Part shown: positions 47,974-59,557 of the stretch, in pieces
Layout: the number at the start of each line of letters is the position of its first letter
Position numbering within the stretch: the first letter of the stretch is position 1
Origin: Cryptomeria japonica
Taxonomy: Eukaryota > Streptophyta > Pinopsida > Cupressales > Cupressaceae
Length of the DNA stretch: 62,000 nucleotides
Assembly: GCF_030272615.1 (NCBI RefSeq)
Contig: NC_081405.1
Coordinates: 604,321,677-604,383,676 of the forward strand
Direction: 5' to 3'
Made by a program: the position numbers and the translations under genes
Notes under the pieces: model-generated
Told to the model about the DNA's origin: nothing
Databases searched by the model: none
The model's input: the letters and a program-made list of their open reading frames with translations, nothing else

Positions 47974-50900
47974 GAATAACAGCAATACACCGAAGGCTTG
48001 AGCACAATCACAAAGGCATCAAGCAAGAGAAAACATCCACTTCTGAAAACTCAAAATTACACGAAAGGGAGAGATCCGAGTTACCACTAGGTTGCAAACA
48101 GAAGAGTGTCATCACTAGGATGTTGTGGGTTACCCTGGTAGGTCTTCACTAGGTCCCGACCCACGTCCTAGGTTACCCTAGTGACCTCTCCTGACCACCA
48201 GCCCCCACACATACACTAGTGGACCACACCAACCTCTCGAGGAGACAAGGTCAGTGGAATCCATTCTAGGCCCTTCTCCACTTACCCCAAACCTATATGA
48301 GCGTTTGCAGGAAAGGAGGCATCAAATAAATTATCTTGACTAGTGTGATCTAACTACCCACCCAAGTTTAATAATTAGGTTATCACTTGTTTACCAAACT
48401 TTTATTGGGTTACCCTGGTGACCACTTTGGGTCCTGGGTCCCAATAGAGGCCACTCACCCTACTTGCACCTAGGAATCACAATAAACTCAAGGTCATAAT
48501 ATCTGAAGAACAAGGAGACGGGATTCCCACCATAGCATGCCTTAGTTCACAGGCTAGAAAAGATTCTCAAAAGGAGAAAAAACATCAACAAGCTAGGAAT
48601 GGTCTTCTAGCATGCAAAGCTTCCACTAAATCAAAATATCAAGAGAGACAATACATCAATGGCCAACATAAGAGACTTGACTAATAAGGAGGTCTAGCAA
48701 GACGCTAATCACTTAACATCCAAGGATGAAGAGAAAAATTGTACAAAAGAACCTCTAACACTAACCAAGTTTGTGGAAGCTAAGTACACTTAAAGCAACA
48801 TTAACAAAAGCAATTGTACTATAAAATCAAGGAGTACAAAATAACACCTTTTACTTCATTAATTAAATTTTAACTTCATGCTCCCCAAAATTCCAAAACC
48901 CAAACATTAGACTTCATTTGTTTCCTCGTCACACAAAAAGAACCAACTATCCAAAGTTCAAACCTTAATGAACTAAATACTTTTCTACGAATTTCACTAT
49001 TCATAACTGAATGAATTTAGAGCTCAGGGTTAACTTATACATTTATTTGTATAATCATATTATAACTTAGATAAAACTGGATTTATTTATTTTTTTAAAC
49101 ATAATTCAGAAATATGTTATATACCAAAATCTAAAAGAATCTTTTGTGTATATATGCACAATGACATGTAGGGGAATGCGGAAAGGAGAGGGGTCTTGTA
49201 GGGATTACCCAAGGCTCTTCACGGCTATGGGGATGGTTCCCCCCATAGCCATGGGTCTCCCCATGACTGTGGGTGGAGCCACTCACATCGTGGAGGGGGG
49301 CTTCCCTCACCCATTCCAAGAGGCTCCGTAAAAAAAACTAAATTGCAAAGCAGATAATATGCCAATGGAAATATAAATATCACGGTTTATACAATATACA
49401 GGAATCCGTGAGGGTATATATATATATATATATTCTTTCATAAGCCAGATAAATACATACAGAAATGCAAATAGGAAATAATAAATTCCAGAGATTAAAT
49501 CACCAATTTTTGATTACCCAAAATGAAAATAAAGAGTCATCTAAAACTTATCAGATTCAAAGCCACAGATTACTTCTTTTGAAATGAGAAATTTCAAAGT
49601 GCAAAATAAATTATGAACAAATCTAATCTAATTTCTCTTTTTTTTTTCTTTGAAACCCAAAACTTCAAACAATCCGATTCCATTTCCTACATTGACTTGG
49701 TATCCATTCAAATCAAGAGAAAGATTTTAATATGCAAGGGAAAATAACCAAAATTCCTACCTCTTCCGCTTTCCAAAAAAGAGAATAGAGGCAGAAGTTG
49801 TATGCACAAAATACCTGCCCAAGAGCTCCAAACTTGGAGATTTGAACAATCACTTTCAAATTTCGTTTACCCAAAGGCCAAAAAAATTTCCCCAATTTTT
49901 TTGAAAACCCCCAAAAGCCAAGAAACACCAATTGCAGAGAGAAAGAAAATTCATGACAAAGTTTCTTTGTTTTTTTAAAAGCCAAGAAAACCCAAAATAA
50001 AATATCTTTTCAAAAATGTAACCCCTGACATGCAGATTCCTCCCCCAAAATTCATTAATTATATTATTAATTAATTTGTAACTCCCATACACATGCAAAA
50101 ATTAATTATTTTCTTTTTTTTCTTGTTTTAAAAAAAATTAATTTTTAAAACAAATAAGAAGTAATTGTATTTTAAAAATTTATTACAAGTGTAATGAAAT
50201 TAGTAAATTGAAAAGTTTATAATTTACTATTCAATTAACCCTTCCAATTTATAAAATAATCTATGCCCTCAAGTTACTAAGTAAATAAATCAGATGAAGA
50301 AACTATAGTGAATTATAATTAATTAATCTTTAAAAAACACAAATATTCTTTTCGGATTAATTAAATAATTTAAATCTTAAAGTACCACCAATTTAAAATT
50401 AATTAATAACCACATCCTAAATACTAATCATTTCACAAAATTACTAACTATAATCAAGAGCAACAATTTAGGACAACTCAAAACACTAAGTATTAACAAA
50501 AGGGTGATGATTGACAAGACCTGACCAACAAGGAACTAGGGTGCCTAACGAGGTCTGATTGATATCTCCTTGTCCACTTTACCATTGGGTTGGAGAGCAC
50601 GCTCAGACCTGAAGATTCAGGTGGAGTCAATGCTCGGTACCTATAGCTGCAGAAACAAATGTCGAACATGTGCATATACACCACATAATATCATACCGTG
50701 AATGGAAGCAACGTAGCTTGCCCGTAGAGAGCAGTGTGGTAATTTTCCCTTTCACCCAAGCACATCAAACATAGAAGCAATGTAAATTGAGTCAGTATAC
50801 GTCGATAAATGTAAAGAACTCATAAATAAACTAATCCAATTATGAAATATCATATATGAACAACATCTAAATAATCACATCGGAGATCATAAGGAAAGAA

Positions 50901-51179
50901 AAATCAAACAGTTATACATCTAAGATCGTCAAGATAGGATTCCATTATCACCAAAATATCCCATCTATAAACATGGAACATACACAAAGCGAAGAAATAT
51001 CAAATAACACCATTATTCTAACTATCCACATAACATGAAATATCATAGTCATATAGAAATTCGGGAGCATAAACAAGCATTGTAGTCCAAAACCAAAATC
51101 GGCCAACACCAAAATAAGGGTTGAACCACACAACACAAATCACAAGGTCTAACAAGCCAAAAGAGGGAGGGGCACTACA
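47974..51179 (-). repeat. LTR4 of the array, truncated (3,206 bp)
   Basis: It matches LTR1 from about position 31607 on and ends GGGGCACTACA at the outer target duplication. It has a further internal deletion at about 49155, where the microsatellite joins directly to sequence near the GC-rich block. Confidence 0.9.
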
Positions 51180-51785
51180 GTACACACAAAAGGAAGGAAT
51201 ATGTTATGAAGATAGTTATGCACCTATAGCTAAAATGAATACTATTATACTTATAAGTACACTTGCTACTAAGATTAATTAGGATCTTCATCAAATGGAT
51301 GTTAAGTTGGCATTTTTACATGGTGATTTAAAGGAAGAAATTTATCTTGTTCAACCAAAAGCTTCGTAAAGAAAGGAAAATAACATTTTCTATGCAAGTT
51401 AAACAAAGCCTTGTATGGTGTCAAACAAGCACCAAGGTCATGGTATGATAAAATTGATAAATTCTTCTTTCAACAAGGGTATATCAAGAGTAAAAATGAT
51501 CCAAACTTGTACATAAAGAATGATGAACATGGGAATGTTGTTTTGATTTCATTATATGTGGATGACTTAATTATAACATGAAGTGCTAAATATTTGATTG
51601 ATGTAAAGAAAACCATATTTATCAAATGCATTTGAAATGAAGGATCTTGGCAAAATGCATTAGTGTTTAGGAATTGAAGTGTGGAGACAAGATGGTAAGA
51701 ATTTGATTACTCAAAGTAATTATGCAGAGAATTTGATCCAAAGGTTTAATATGCAAGATTTCAAAGCAGTGTGTACTCTATTAGA
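51180..51785 (+). pseudogene. copia B reverse transcriptase, central part
   Basis: It resumes at YTQKEGICYEDSYAPIAKMN, continues with LHQMDVKLAFLHGDLKEEIY and the catalytic box as SLYVDDLI near 51550-51575, then FEMKDLGKMH and LGIEVWRQDGKNLITQSNYA. Frameshifts and stops break it repeatedly. It ends in TLLE at the DNA element insertion. Confidence 0.92.
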
Positions 51786-52430
51786 GGGTATGTGCAGGAT
51801 CATGGTGGGCTAAACAGGCCCTTAAGTGGCAATGAAAATTAGTAAAACAAAGTTAGGCAACTTGACATATAAATTTGAATAAGTTACCAACATTATTTTA
51901 AAAATATGTAAGAATAGAATCTGTACAAAATTGAATGTAGTTTCTAAACTACTAGTTGTTTTGTAGAAAAAAAAAATATTTGATGAAAAATTGAAATTTC
52001 AATGCAATAGTAATATGTTTTTTGGAAAAGATAAGAAGCAGGTATCTGTCTAACCACCCTAACCACAATCAAATCATAATATTTTTTTATAAGATTTTAA
52101 TAGATATAAGTAGAAGACTCATGTTCGGTTGTGACCCATATTATTTTGTAATTTTTTTGAAATAAATAATTAATTATGATTTTTTAACTGTAACTTTTTA
52201 AAAATGTAAAAAAAACTCGTATGTCTAACCACCATAACTTGGTCAAAAATTTATGAAATTCAATTTTTTTTTAATCCTATAGTATATGAAGCAAAGTATG
52301 TGACACATGTTTCAGATTCAAAAAATGTGATACCATTTGAAAGTTATAGATATTTTTCAATCAGCCTATCAATCAGGACTTTAGTCAAAATATCGCCACT
52401 TTTTGGCCCCTCGTGATCCTGCATATACCC
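51786..52430. mobile_element. 645 bp non-autonomous DNA element with terminal inverted repeats
   Basis: The left end reads GGGTATGTGCAGGATCA and the reverse complement of the right end reads GGGTATATGCAGGATCA. Over 25 bp, 21 positions agree. TAGA lies on both sides (51782-51785 and 52431-52434). Removing the element and one TAGA restores the copia frame (TLLEQILNF). It has no open frame. The superfamily is unknown: the 4 bp duplication and end sequence do not fit one I can name confidently. Confidence 0.85.
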
Positions 52431-53160
52431 TAGAACAAATTTTAAATTTTATTTTGATGATGATACTTCAGAAGTGAATGGGACTTTGTATAGATAGATG
52501 GTTGGAATTTTGAACTATTTGACCACTACAAGGCCTAATATTTCATGTTTAGTCACCATAATTAGCCAATTCATGGCTAACCCTCTTGAGCCTCATTGGA
52601 AAGCAGCAAAGAAAGTCATTTGATACCTACAAGGTACCGTAAATTTTGGAATTGAATATACTAACCATTTGAATGTTGAGTTGATATATTATTCAAATTC
52701 TAATTGGGCAGGTGATCCAAATGATCATAAGTCAGCTTAACTGGTTATGCATTCAACATAGGATCAGTTGTTGTTTCTTGGAGGAGCAAGAAGCAACCAA
52801 CTATTTCCTTGTCATCTACTAATGCTAAGTACAAAGCATTGTGTAGTGCTACTTGTGAAGTAGTTTGGTTAAGAAAAATTATTGATGATATGGGACAAAA
52901 GCAAGAAGGATCAACTCCAATGAAGTGTCACAATCAAAGTACAATCAAGCTTGCAAACAGTCCAGTTTATAATGCAAGATCAATTTACACATTGAAACTC
53001 AACATCATTTTGTAAGAGAAAAGGTTCAATCTCAAGAAATTGAGCTACAATATTTCAACACCAATGACAACATGGCTGATGTATTCAATAAGCCATTGGG
53101 AAAAACAAAGTTTGTAATTTGTAGAGATATCTTAGGGGCCAATCAAAATTTTGTTATGCC
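52431..53160 (+). pseudogene. copia B RT end and RNase H
   Basis: After the DNA element the copia end can be followed in shifting frames: the RT tail, then [20 protein letters not shown] and KIIDDMG near 52809-52890 (RNase H region), and LQYFNTNDNMADVFNKPLGK near 53045-53105, the typical last motif of copia pol. A purine block AAGGGGTAG leads into the 3' LTR. Confidence 0.92.
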
Positions 53161-53171
53161 TTAAGGGGTAG

Positions 53172-53458
53172 TGTTGGAATAAGTCAAAATAGAAATGTGT
53201 ATATGTGTTTTGCATCTTTAGTTAGTTGACAATAATAGTCAAATAGTATTCAAACTCTATGGCTACCTATTCATCATCATCAATGTGTTGTCCATCATTT
53301 CCTATTAGGTGTCAATCTCCAATAGTTTGTTGTCAATATTCATAGCACATACTTAGGAAAACTTTTTGTGTTAATTGTTGTATAAATATGCATTACTTTG
53401 TCAATAAAGATATAATCAAGTTCTTTTGTTTGTCCATATAATTTTCGTTGCTCTGTGT
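53172..53458 (+). repeat. 3' LTR of copia B
   Basis: It starts TGTTGGAATAAGTCAAAA and is followed by the target duplication ATAGA at 53459-53463. It is about 287 bp and aligns with 27795-28072. Confidence 0.88.
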
Positions 53459-53752
53459 ATAGAAATGGTAGGTCATGAGTTTTGTGTTGAGGGTTCTTTT
53501 GAATCCTTAGATCAGGGAAATTGGTTGGTTAGATTGATTGGAATGGGGCTCCAATACATGAGATACAGTCAAGGGGAAATAGCATCAATGAGAGAGGTTG
53601 AGAGCATACTTGAAAGGATTGTGTTTGGCATAGTATTTGGAAATTTAGAACGTCATCCACTAGTGTCGATTCTATTGACACCAAGCAAAGAACTGGACCA
53701 TCAAAACACTGACTCATTATTTTCATCTATAGAAGAAAGGGAAACCAGTTAG
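53459..53752 (+). pseudogene. LRR receptor-like kinase relic, C-terminal part
   Basis: The kinase frame interrupted at 27794 resumes at the duplicated ATAGA in the same phase: IEMVGHEFCVEGSFESLD, then LVRLIGMGLQYMRYSQGE and ASMREVESILERI. These match the end of receptor kinase domains (usually a GLLCTxxSPEERPTMREV-type block) with typical decay. A stop follows at 53750-53752. Confidence 0.82.
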
Positions 53753-55800
53753 TGTTGAAGATTCGTCATCAACATTCTCAACAAAAATACAATTTAAAAC
53801 TATGTTATACATATTTTTTTCAAAGTAGAAAGTGTTTTAGAAACTCATATATATTCTAGTATTCCTTTATATTTTTATTATTATATTTCACTATTATATT
53901 TGGTAATTAGAATACACAATTTATCTTTATCATAATTGCTTTGGTTTTTAATTTGCATAACTTTTTTATATTTTTTTTTAATATTTTCAAAATAAAATAT
54001 AAAGTTGTTAATGAGGAACCTTTAAATATTACTTTACATTTTCAAATAAAATTGAATATAAATTATGTGAAATGAAATTACACTCTATGAAAAAAAAAAT
54101 TCCATCTTGTTGTAGATAAATAATTTATTTTCTCATGTCAAAAGGTCAGACTAATTCAATCATTTGAGACAAACAAAAATAATTTATAATTATACACATA
54201 AATTCTATGAATACATAAAATAGTTTGTTATTCAATAAGATACATCATAATACAAATCCATTTTTTATCAATATTGTTTATCTATACAAAAATATCAAAT
54301 TATATTTACTTCAAATAATTTTTGTTTCTTATATTATATGATTTTTTAAGTTTGACAATATATATTGATGATATTCACCTAATATGATTAACATATATAT
54401 AAACTTCAATATTAATATACTTTATTTTTTTAATAAAATTAAATAAAGATAATTTAAACATTTGTCATCTTTATGTATCCTTAAAAGTAATTCCTCCTTT
54501 CAAAGACAAACATATATATGATGTCTTTCTTCTCTTCATATCATTGAAATGACAATGGTGATAAGGTAATAACTGGGTGATTCAAATCCTATTACAAACT
54601 AATATAATTTTTAAGCTCTATAATTATAAATAGTAATAATTTGATGATTTTTCATAGATAATATTTATTTATTTTTTTAATAAAACTATTTATATTTAAT
54701 ATGAATGTGAAATTATCACAACTCAATATTTTGTTAATTTTAAATAACATGAAACCATTTTTCGATGACTTTTCAAATAAATCAACTTTTCTTCAAAAAA
54801 AAGTGTAGGTAAGTTTTGGGTTTAAAATTGTTTTATGTATTTGTACAATTTTGTGTATAATTATAACTATTTTTTGCTTGATTTAAATTTATTGTTTTTG
54901 AAATGATTAAATTAGTCTATTTTTTTCATATGAGAAAATAATTTATTTATTTACAAGAAGATGTAACCTTCTTCATCTATGGTAAGAAAGTATAATTTCA
55001 TTTCACATAATTTATAAATGGTAAAAATTAGGTGAAAAAAATACGATCTCAATTTTATGGCTTATGATGTAAGGGCCTTGCAATCACCAAGACTTGACTC
55101 TTTGCAGGTTCATTAAGATCTATTCAACTTCATCAATAGACCAAAGATTATTGACAAAATGAAACATTGCTATAAAGCGGAAAACACAAAAATAGACACG
55201 GTCTGGTCTTGAAGAAGTTAACTCGCTTCATTCATATATGCGAGTCTTCCGGAGTGAGAGTCATGATTAAGAGTATAAGACAGTTTCTTGGCAATTCCCA
55301 ACTGTTTAATTTGTGACTGTGAAGTTAGATTATGTGGAAATGTAAATTCACGGACATTGAGAAAAATGCTTGGAAAGGTGCCAAAACGCTTACGACTAAT
55401 TTTAGTTGATTGCACATTCTATGTTGTGGGTTATTATTTGGTCGATAACTACCGATTCATATTCTTCCTATTATCTCTTCACCACACACAAAAATAATGT
55501 TGATCATGAGGGAGAGCTCGATGACAAATGAGATTGTGAACATGGGTCTCCAAGTTGGAGACATTACCCATAGCATGTGTTGTCTTCTCTTTTCTTCAAA
55601 TCAATTGAAAAAAAATCATTATTAGTCCCTGTCTTTATAGGTAGGGGACTAATGTCTCACATTCACTTTTTATTGTCATTTGTTTGCATTATCATTTGTT
55701 TGCATTGATAACTGTGTTTTAAAATATTAAAGTTTATTTCTAATGTTTGTTGGGCATAGAGGATTGTTAATTTTTTTAAATTTTAAAATTTAAATTTCTG
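53753..55800. other. AT-rich spacer
   Basis: Very AT-rich, with no family recognised. A less AT-rich stretch at 55190-55500 has short open frames on both strands (plus 55288-55497, minus 55415-55218) without known motifs. Confidence 0.55.
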
Positions 55801-55899
55801 ATCGACTTCTACAATTTCTAATTTTCAATTTGTAAAATTCAGTAGAAAAAAATGGGTCAATAATATAGAGGGAAGAAAAAAAATCAATCCCATAAAAAA

Positions 55900-56160
55900 G
55901 GGCCACCCCATTATTCTCATTATGTTTCCGTCATGTGTGCAATAAATTACATCTACCACGACATTTACAACTTCTGACAATAAATCCTTTATGCTTTCGT
56001 GGATGTCCATGCACTTTTCCAAAGATCCCAATTTGATGCAGGCTGAGAGGAATATGCTAAGAAATTTTGTGGCATTCGGTTTTACACTTGCCAATTGCAT
56101 CTACTTTGAAAATATCTAAGCCTATTTCAATAAATGCATTTTATGCATGTTGTGTTGTTA
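55900..56160 (-). pseudogene. Second PPR fragment
   Basis: The minus strand reads QLASVKPNATKFLSIFLSAC and LGSLEKCMDIHESIKD, then SEVVNVVVDVIYCTHDG, the standard PPR run of VKPN...A/SC...G.LE...IH. A frameshift near 56105 joins to FIEIGLDIFK upstream. It is clearly related to the PPR relic at 22.8-23.0 kb: the DNA around GGCTTTACACCTGTTAATTG there matches GGTTTTACACTTGCCAATTG here. No start or complete domain remains. Confidence 0.82.
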
Positions 56161-56289
56161 CTTCACTCAAGAGATGGTGGCGCTTTGGTCATTCGGTCAA
56201 CACTACATACACCTTGTTCTATATGCACATATGGTACTTGCAACTATAGCATTTGATAAAAACCCTTTTTCAGTATAAAATATTAAACA

Positions 56290-56575
56290 CGGTGCCCTTC
56301 TCTTTATAGTTGGCAGGATAAAAATTCCCCATGTAGTTGGCCCTCTCTTTGTGCCTTTCTTGGGTGGTTGTGCTAGTTTTTTGTTTTCTGGTCTTTCTAT
56401 TTTTGTTGGTTTTCTAGTTTCTCTGTTGGCTTTTGGGATGCCCTGTTGGGTTTTTATTCTATATTAGTGCAGGGTTTTTTGGTTGGCTTTGCATCCCTCA
56501 TGTACCCCAGGTGTCACTATGTGAATATGTAATGGTACGGGTCTATCCCACTTTTATTAATCAAAACAATTAATT
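56290..56575 (+). repeat. Probable 5'-truncated LINE 3' end
   Basis: A T/G-rich, stop-filled tract ends with ATGTACCCCAGGTGTCACTA, GGTACGGGTCTATCCCAC, TTTTATTAATCAAAA and an AT-rich tail. This is the usual look of plant LINE 3' ends, and it resembles the tail near 19612. No coding part is left. Confidence 0.45.
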
Positions 56576-56699
56576 AATTTTTTATATATATTTATGACAA
56601 AACATTACTACCATGAAATTATAATAATTTAAAATATAATAGAAATAAAAAAGATAAAAATAATTATATTATATTAAAAATTATTAAATTTTAAAATCT

Positions 56700-57335
56700 A
56701 TCTTTCCTTCTCTCTCTTTCTCTATATTTTTCTATCTCTTCTTCTTTATATATCCCTCTCTATCTTCTCACCTCTCTCTATCTTTATCTCTCCCTCTACC
56801 TCTCTTTATATCTATATCTATTTGTCTCCCTTTTTGTCTCGCTTTATCTTCCTCCCACTCCCTCTATCTCTAGACATGTGTTTGTCTATGCATTTATATC
56901 TCTCTCTCTCTCTCTCTCTATGTCCCTCTCTATCCCTCTCACTATTCTTAGGCCTCTATATCTATATCTCATTGTCTCTTTATCTCTATCTCTCAATAAT
57001 TCTTCTCTCAACTCTCCCTTTATCTCAATCATTTTATCTCATCCTCTCTCTCCACCCCTATATCTCTCCCTCGCTCTATTTCTATCTATATATCACTTCT
57101 TATTTTTATATTTATCTTTCTATCTCTCCCTAGATCTCTACCTCTACATATTTATATGTTTCATCTATATCTATCCCCGTCGCATCTCTTTATCTCTCTC
57201 TCTCTCTTCCTCTCTCCTTCTCTCCATATCCCTCTCTTCCATCTCCATCTTTATCTATACCTTTTTTTATCTCTATCTCCTTACCTTCTCTCTCTCACTC
57301 TTCCACTCTCCATCTCTCGCTCTCTCCCTATTATG
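56700..57335. repeat. Polypyrimidine low-complexity tract
   Basis: About 640 bp of TCTC, TCTA and TCCC combinations on the plus strand. The long open frames it creates are composition artefacts. Confidence 0.95.
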
Positions 57336-58342
57336 AACATAACATTAGCCTAATTATCTTCTTGATTCATAGGTTTTATTCCAATCCTAATTAATTGGAG
57401 TTTTGTAAGTGGATGCATAGTTTATTTGAAGATATCATTTCTTCATCCAGACCTTTGTTGCACAAACCACATCACTTACTAAATGGCCTACCAATTGACC
57501 TCATTTAATACACAAGAGTATGCAACTAATAGACCAAAAAATTCCCTAATTGAACTTCCACACCTCTCCGGCGTACCTATTGCACACCAAGGTACAATTT
57601 CTAGTTTTAGGATAATGTCAAATTACTCCATCAATTGTCTTATTTCACTTTCACTGTTGAAATATCTATATGATTGTTTCAACGCCAAAAAAAAAAAATC
57701 ATGGAAATCAAAAGGAGAGCTGGCCTGAGGTACTAGACAATCCAAAAACCACATAACATTAATCACTAAGCTTCTTATGAAATCTAAACAAGAAGCAATC
57801 CTTTTATTATTTTCACAAACAACAATAACTCATCATTTTTTAGCAAATAGGCAGGGACTCCAGCTATATCACAGCTCTTGATATTGCAATCTTTTTGTCT
57901 TTCTATCATTTATGGATTCAGATCTAACTATTCTCCACACAAAATGGCATTGTTGTAAAAATACAAATCCACATAACATGATATTTTTGTTTTATTTTTT
58001 ATTTTTCTAAAATATTGTGGAGGCAAAATATGAAGATTAAACCAATAAAAACTGCGTGAAAATCTATTGTGGTTTGCAATTTTTTTATTTTTGTAAAGAC
58101 ATGTACAAACATGCTATTTTGTTTGGACAATAACCCCATCACTATGAATTCTCCCTCTATTCATATATATATTGGTGTACTATTGGGTCATGTTGCATTT
58201 GCAAGATGGTCAATATTTGGCTAAAAGAGATGAATCAATTTTAAAATAATAATTTCATGAATGCTTTGTCAAGTTTGGGTGTTTACTCTACCTATCTACC
58301 TTTTAATCATAATAGTCATCTTTTAAATTTAATATTTGAGCT
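57336..58342. other. AT-rich spacer before gypsy LTR
   Basis: No supported gene. The stretch at 57480-57730 is somewhat less AT-rich and has an 81-codon open frame without known motifs. Confidence 0.5.
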
Positions 58343-59535
58343 TGTAGCGTCCTAAAATTGCGACACTTGCAATTTCGACTGCATTTGGGTCTTCACTATG
58401 GCAGCGCAACGTTGAACTTGAATGGAGACCCCGAAACCTGTTTACGACACCAAAAACTGCATTTTTCTGCACCTTGGCCTGATCCCTCCTTGCACCCTGC
58501 TGTCCCGGGAGGTGGGACCATGGCGCCCTGGTCCCTGGCCCTATTTTGGGCCCGGCCTCTTTTGGGCATCAGGTCTTTAAGTTTGCAATTTGGGAAATAA
58601 TGTTTCCTGGTCAGCCTAAGGTCGGAAAAATCAGTCTATTAGCCCTAATTGACAAGTATATAAACTACATTTCCTCTTCCAAAAAAAGAGGAGGAAGACA
58701 TATGTGTGCAAAAGGCGGAAGCGATATTCAAACATTCAAACATTCAAGCATTCAAGCATTCCTTCAAACAATTGAGCATTCTAAGTCTCCATTCAAGGCT
58801 AGGTGTTGCATTCAAGACAAGGATTCAACCATTGAAGAGGAGATCACATACAACATACAACATACTACATACATTACACCTTCGCATGTAAGAATACAAA
58901 CATTCTTACAACAAGGTATCAGTACTTGTTTACATTACAAACATTTACATTTACAGCATTCTCATTTCTTGGTTAATTCCAAAACTGGGGTTTGACCTAA
59001 AGGCAAACCCCTAATCCCTAACCCCCCAATCATCCTCTCTTTTCTGTGTGTAGGTTGCAGGTACGCGGCTGTAATTGAAGATCTGGAATCCTTGTGTAGA
59101 GACGAACAGATCCCCCTTCGTTTCGCAGATTTTTCGAAGGACCGTGTGCACGCCGGGCGCCATCGTCCCGTCAACTTTCGCTCAAATTTGCAGGACAGCA
59201 CCGTCTCGACATTTTACTGCTAATTCCAGGTCCGCAGCTTCATCCCGTATCCCTATCTCTGTTTATAAGTGAATCTTTCCTACTTTACATGCATTCCTAG
59301 TTCAATCATTCTATCTACATTCTTTACAAAAGAGGGTATCCTTGATGTCTTAACCCTTGAAACTCATTTAGAATCCAATCTTGCATTGCATGGGATTGGA
59401 TCTTGTGGGTTTCAACCCCTCTTTTGAATGTAAAGTCTCCCCTAAGTGAAAACCATCAACCCTAGTGACTCTCCCTTCTCTCTCCTTGGAGTTGGGGAGG
59501 GGAGAACAACTAGGGTTCGATTTTTCCACTTTACA
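58343..59535 (+). repeat. 5' LTR of the gypsy element (1,193 bp)
   Basis: It starts TGTAGCGTCC and ends CTTTACA, giving inverted TGTA/TACA ends. GC-rich U3 with CCCGGGAGGTGGGACC is followed by a TATA box. A short tandem of ATTCAAACATTC/ATTCAAGCATTC lies at 58732-58765. A CCGTGTGCACGCC block at 59141-59153 is shared with the leader. Confidence 0.85.
58657..58664 (+). promoter_or_regulatory. TATA box of the gypsy LTR
   Basis: TATATAAA lies about 315 bp into the LTR, a fitting place for the RNA start roughly 30 bases downstream. Confidence 0.65.
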
Positions 59536-59538
59536 TTT

Positions 59539-59557
59539 TGGTGAACCCGACGTGAAC
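59539..59557 (+). promoter_or_regulatory. primer binding site of the gypsy element
   Basis: TGGTGAACCCGACGTGAAC starts with the TGG needed to pair with a tRNA CCA end and lies three bases after the LTR. I cannot name the tRNA with confidence. Confidence 0.75.

Larger units (their letters stand above)
30974..51179 (-). mobile_element. Tandem array of a gag-only LTR element with giant LTRs
   Basis: The 20.2 kb block reads LTR1, internal 1, LTR2, internal 2, LTR3, internal 3, LTR4, all in the same minus orientation. The block starts TGTCACACC and ends GGGGCACTACA. GTACA flanks it once on each side (30969-30973 and 51180-51184). With the block and one GTACA removed, the copia B frame reads VKRYTQKEG, the expected RT sequence. 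Internal parts carry a gypsy-type gag only, with primer sites and polypurine tracts on the proper sides for the minus strand. Confidence 0.93.
27795..53458 (+). mobile_element. Ty1/copia LTR retrotransposon (copia B), host of two further insertions
   Basis: Related LTRs begin TGTTGGAATAAGTCAAAA at 27795 and 53172. The element is flanked by ATAGA at 27790-27794 and 53459-53463. Between them lie gag, protease, integrase, RT and RNase H in copia order on the plus strand, interrupted at 30974-51179 and 51786-52430. Without its insertions it is about 4.8 kb, a normal copia size. Many stops show it is dead. Confidence 0.93.

Noticed and set aside
47592-48026. 144-codon frame spanning LTR4, filler and gag
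   Set aside because: Only its C-terminal part is gag; the rest crosses the deletion scar by chance.
56822-57336. Long Leu/Ser/Tyr open frames
   Set aside because: They are produced by the polypyrimidine tract and have no non-repetitive sequence.
57483-57728. 81-codon plus-strand frame
   Set aside because: No motif, no neighbour and AT-rich context; not supportable as a gene.
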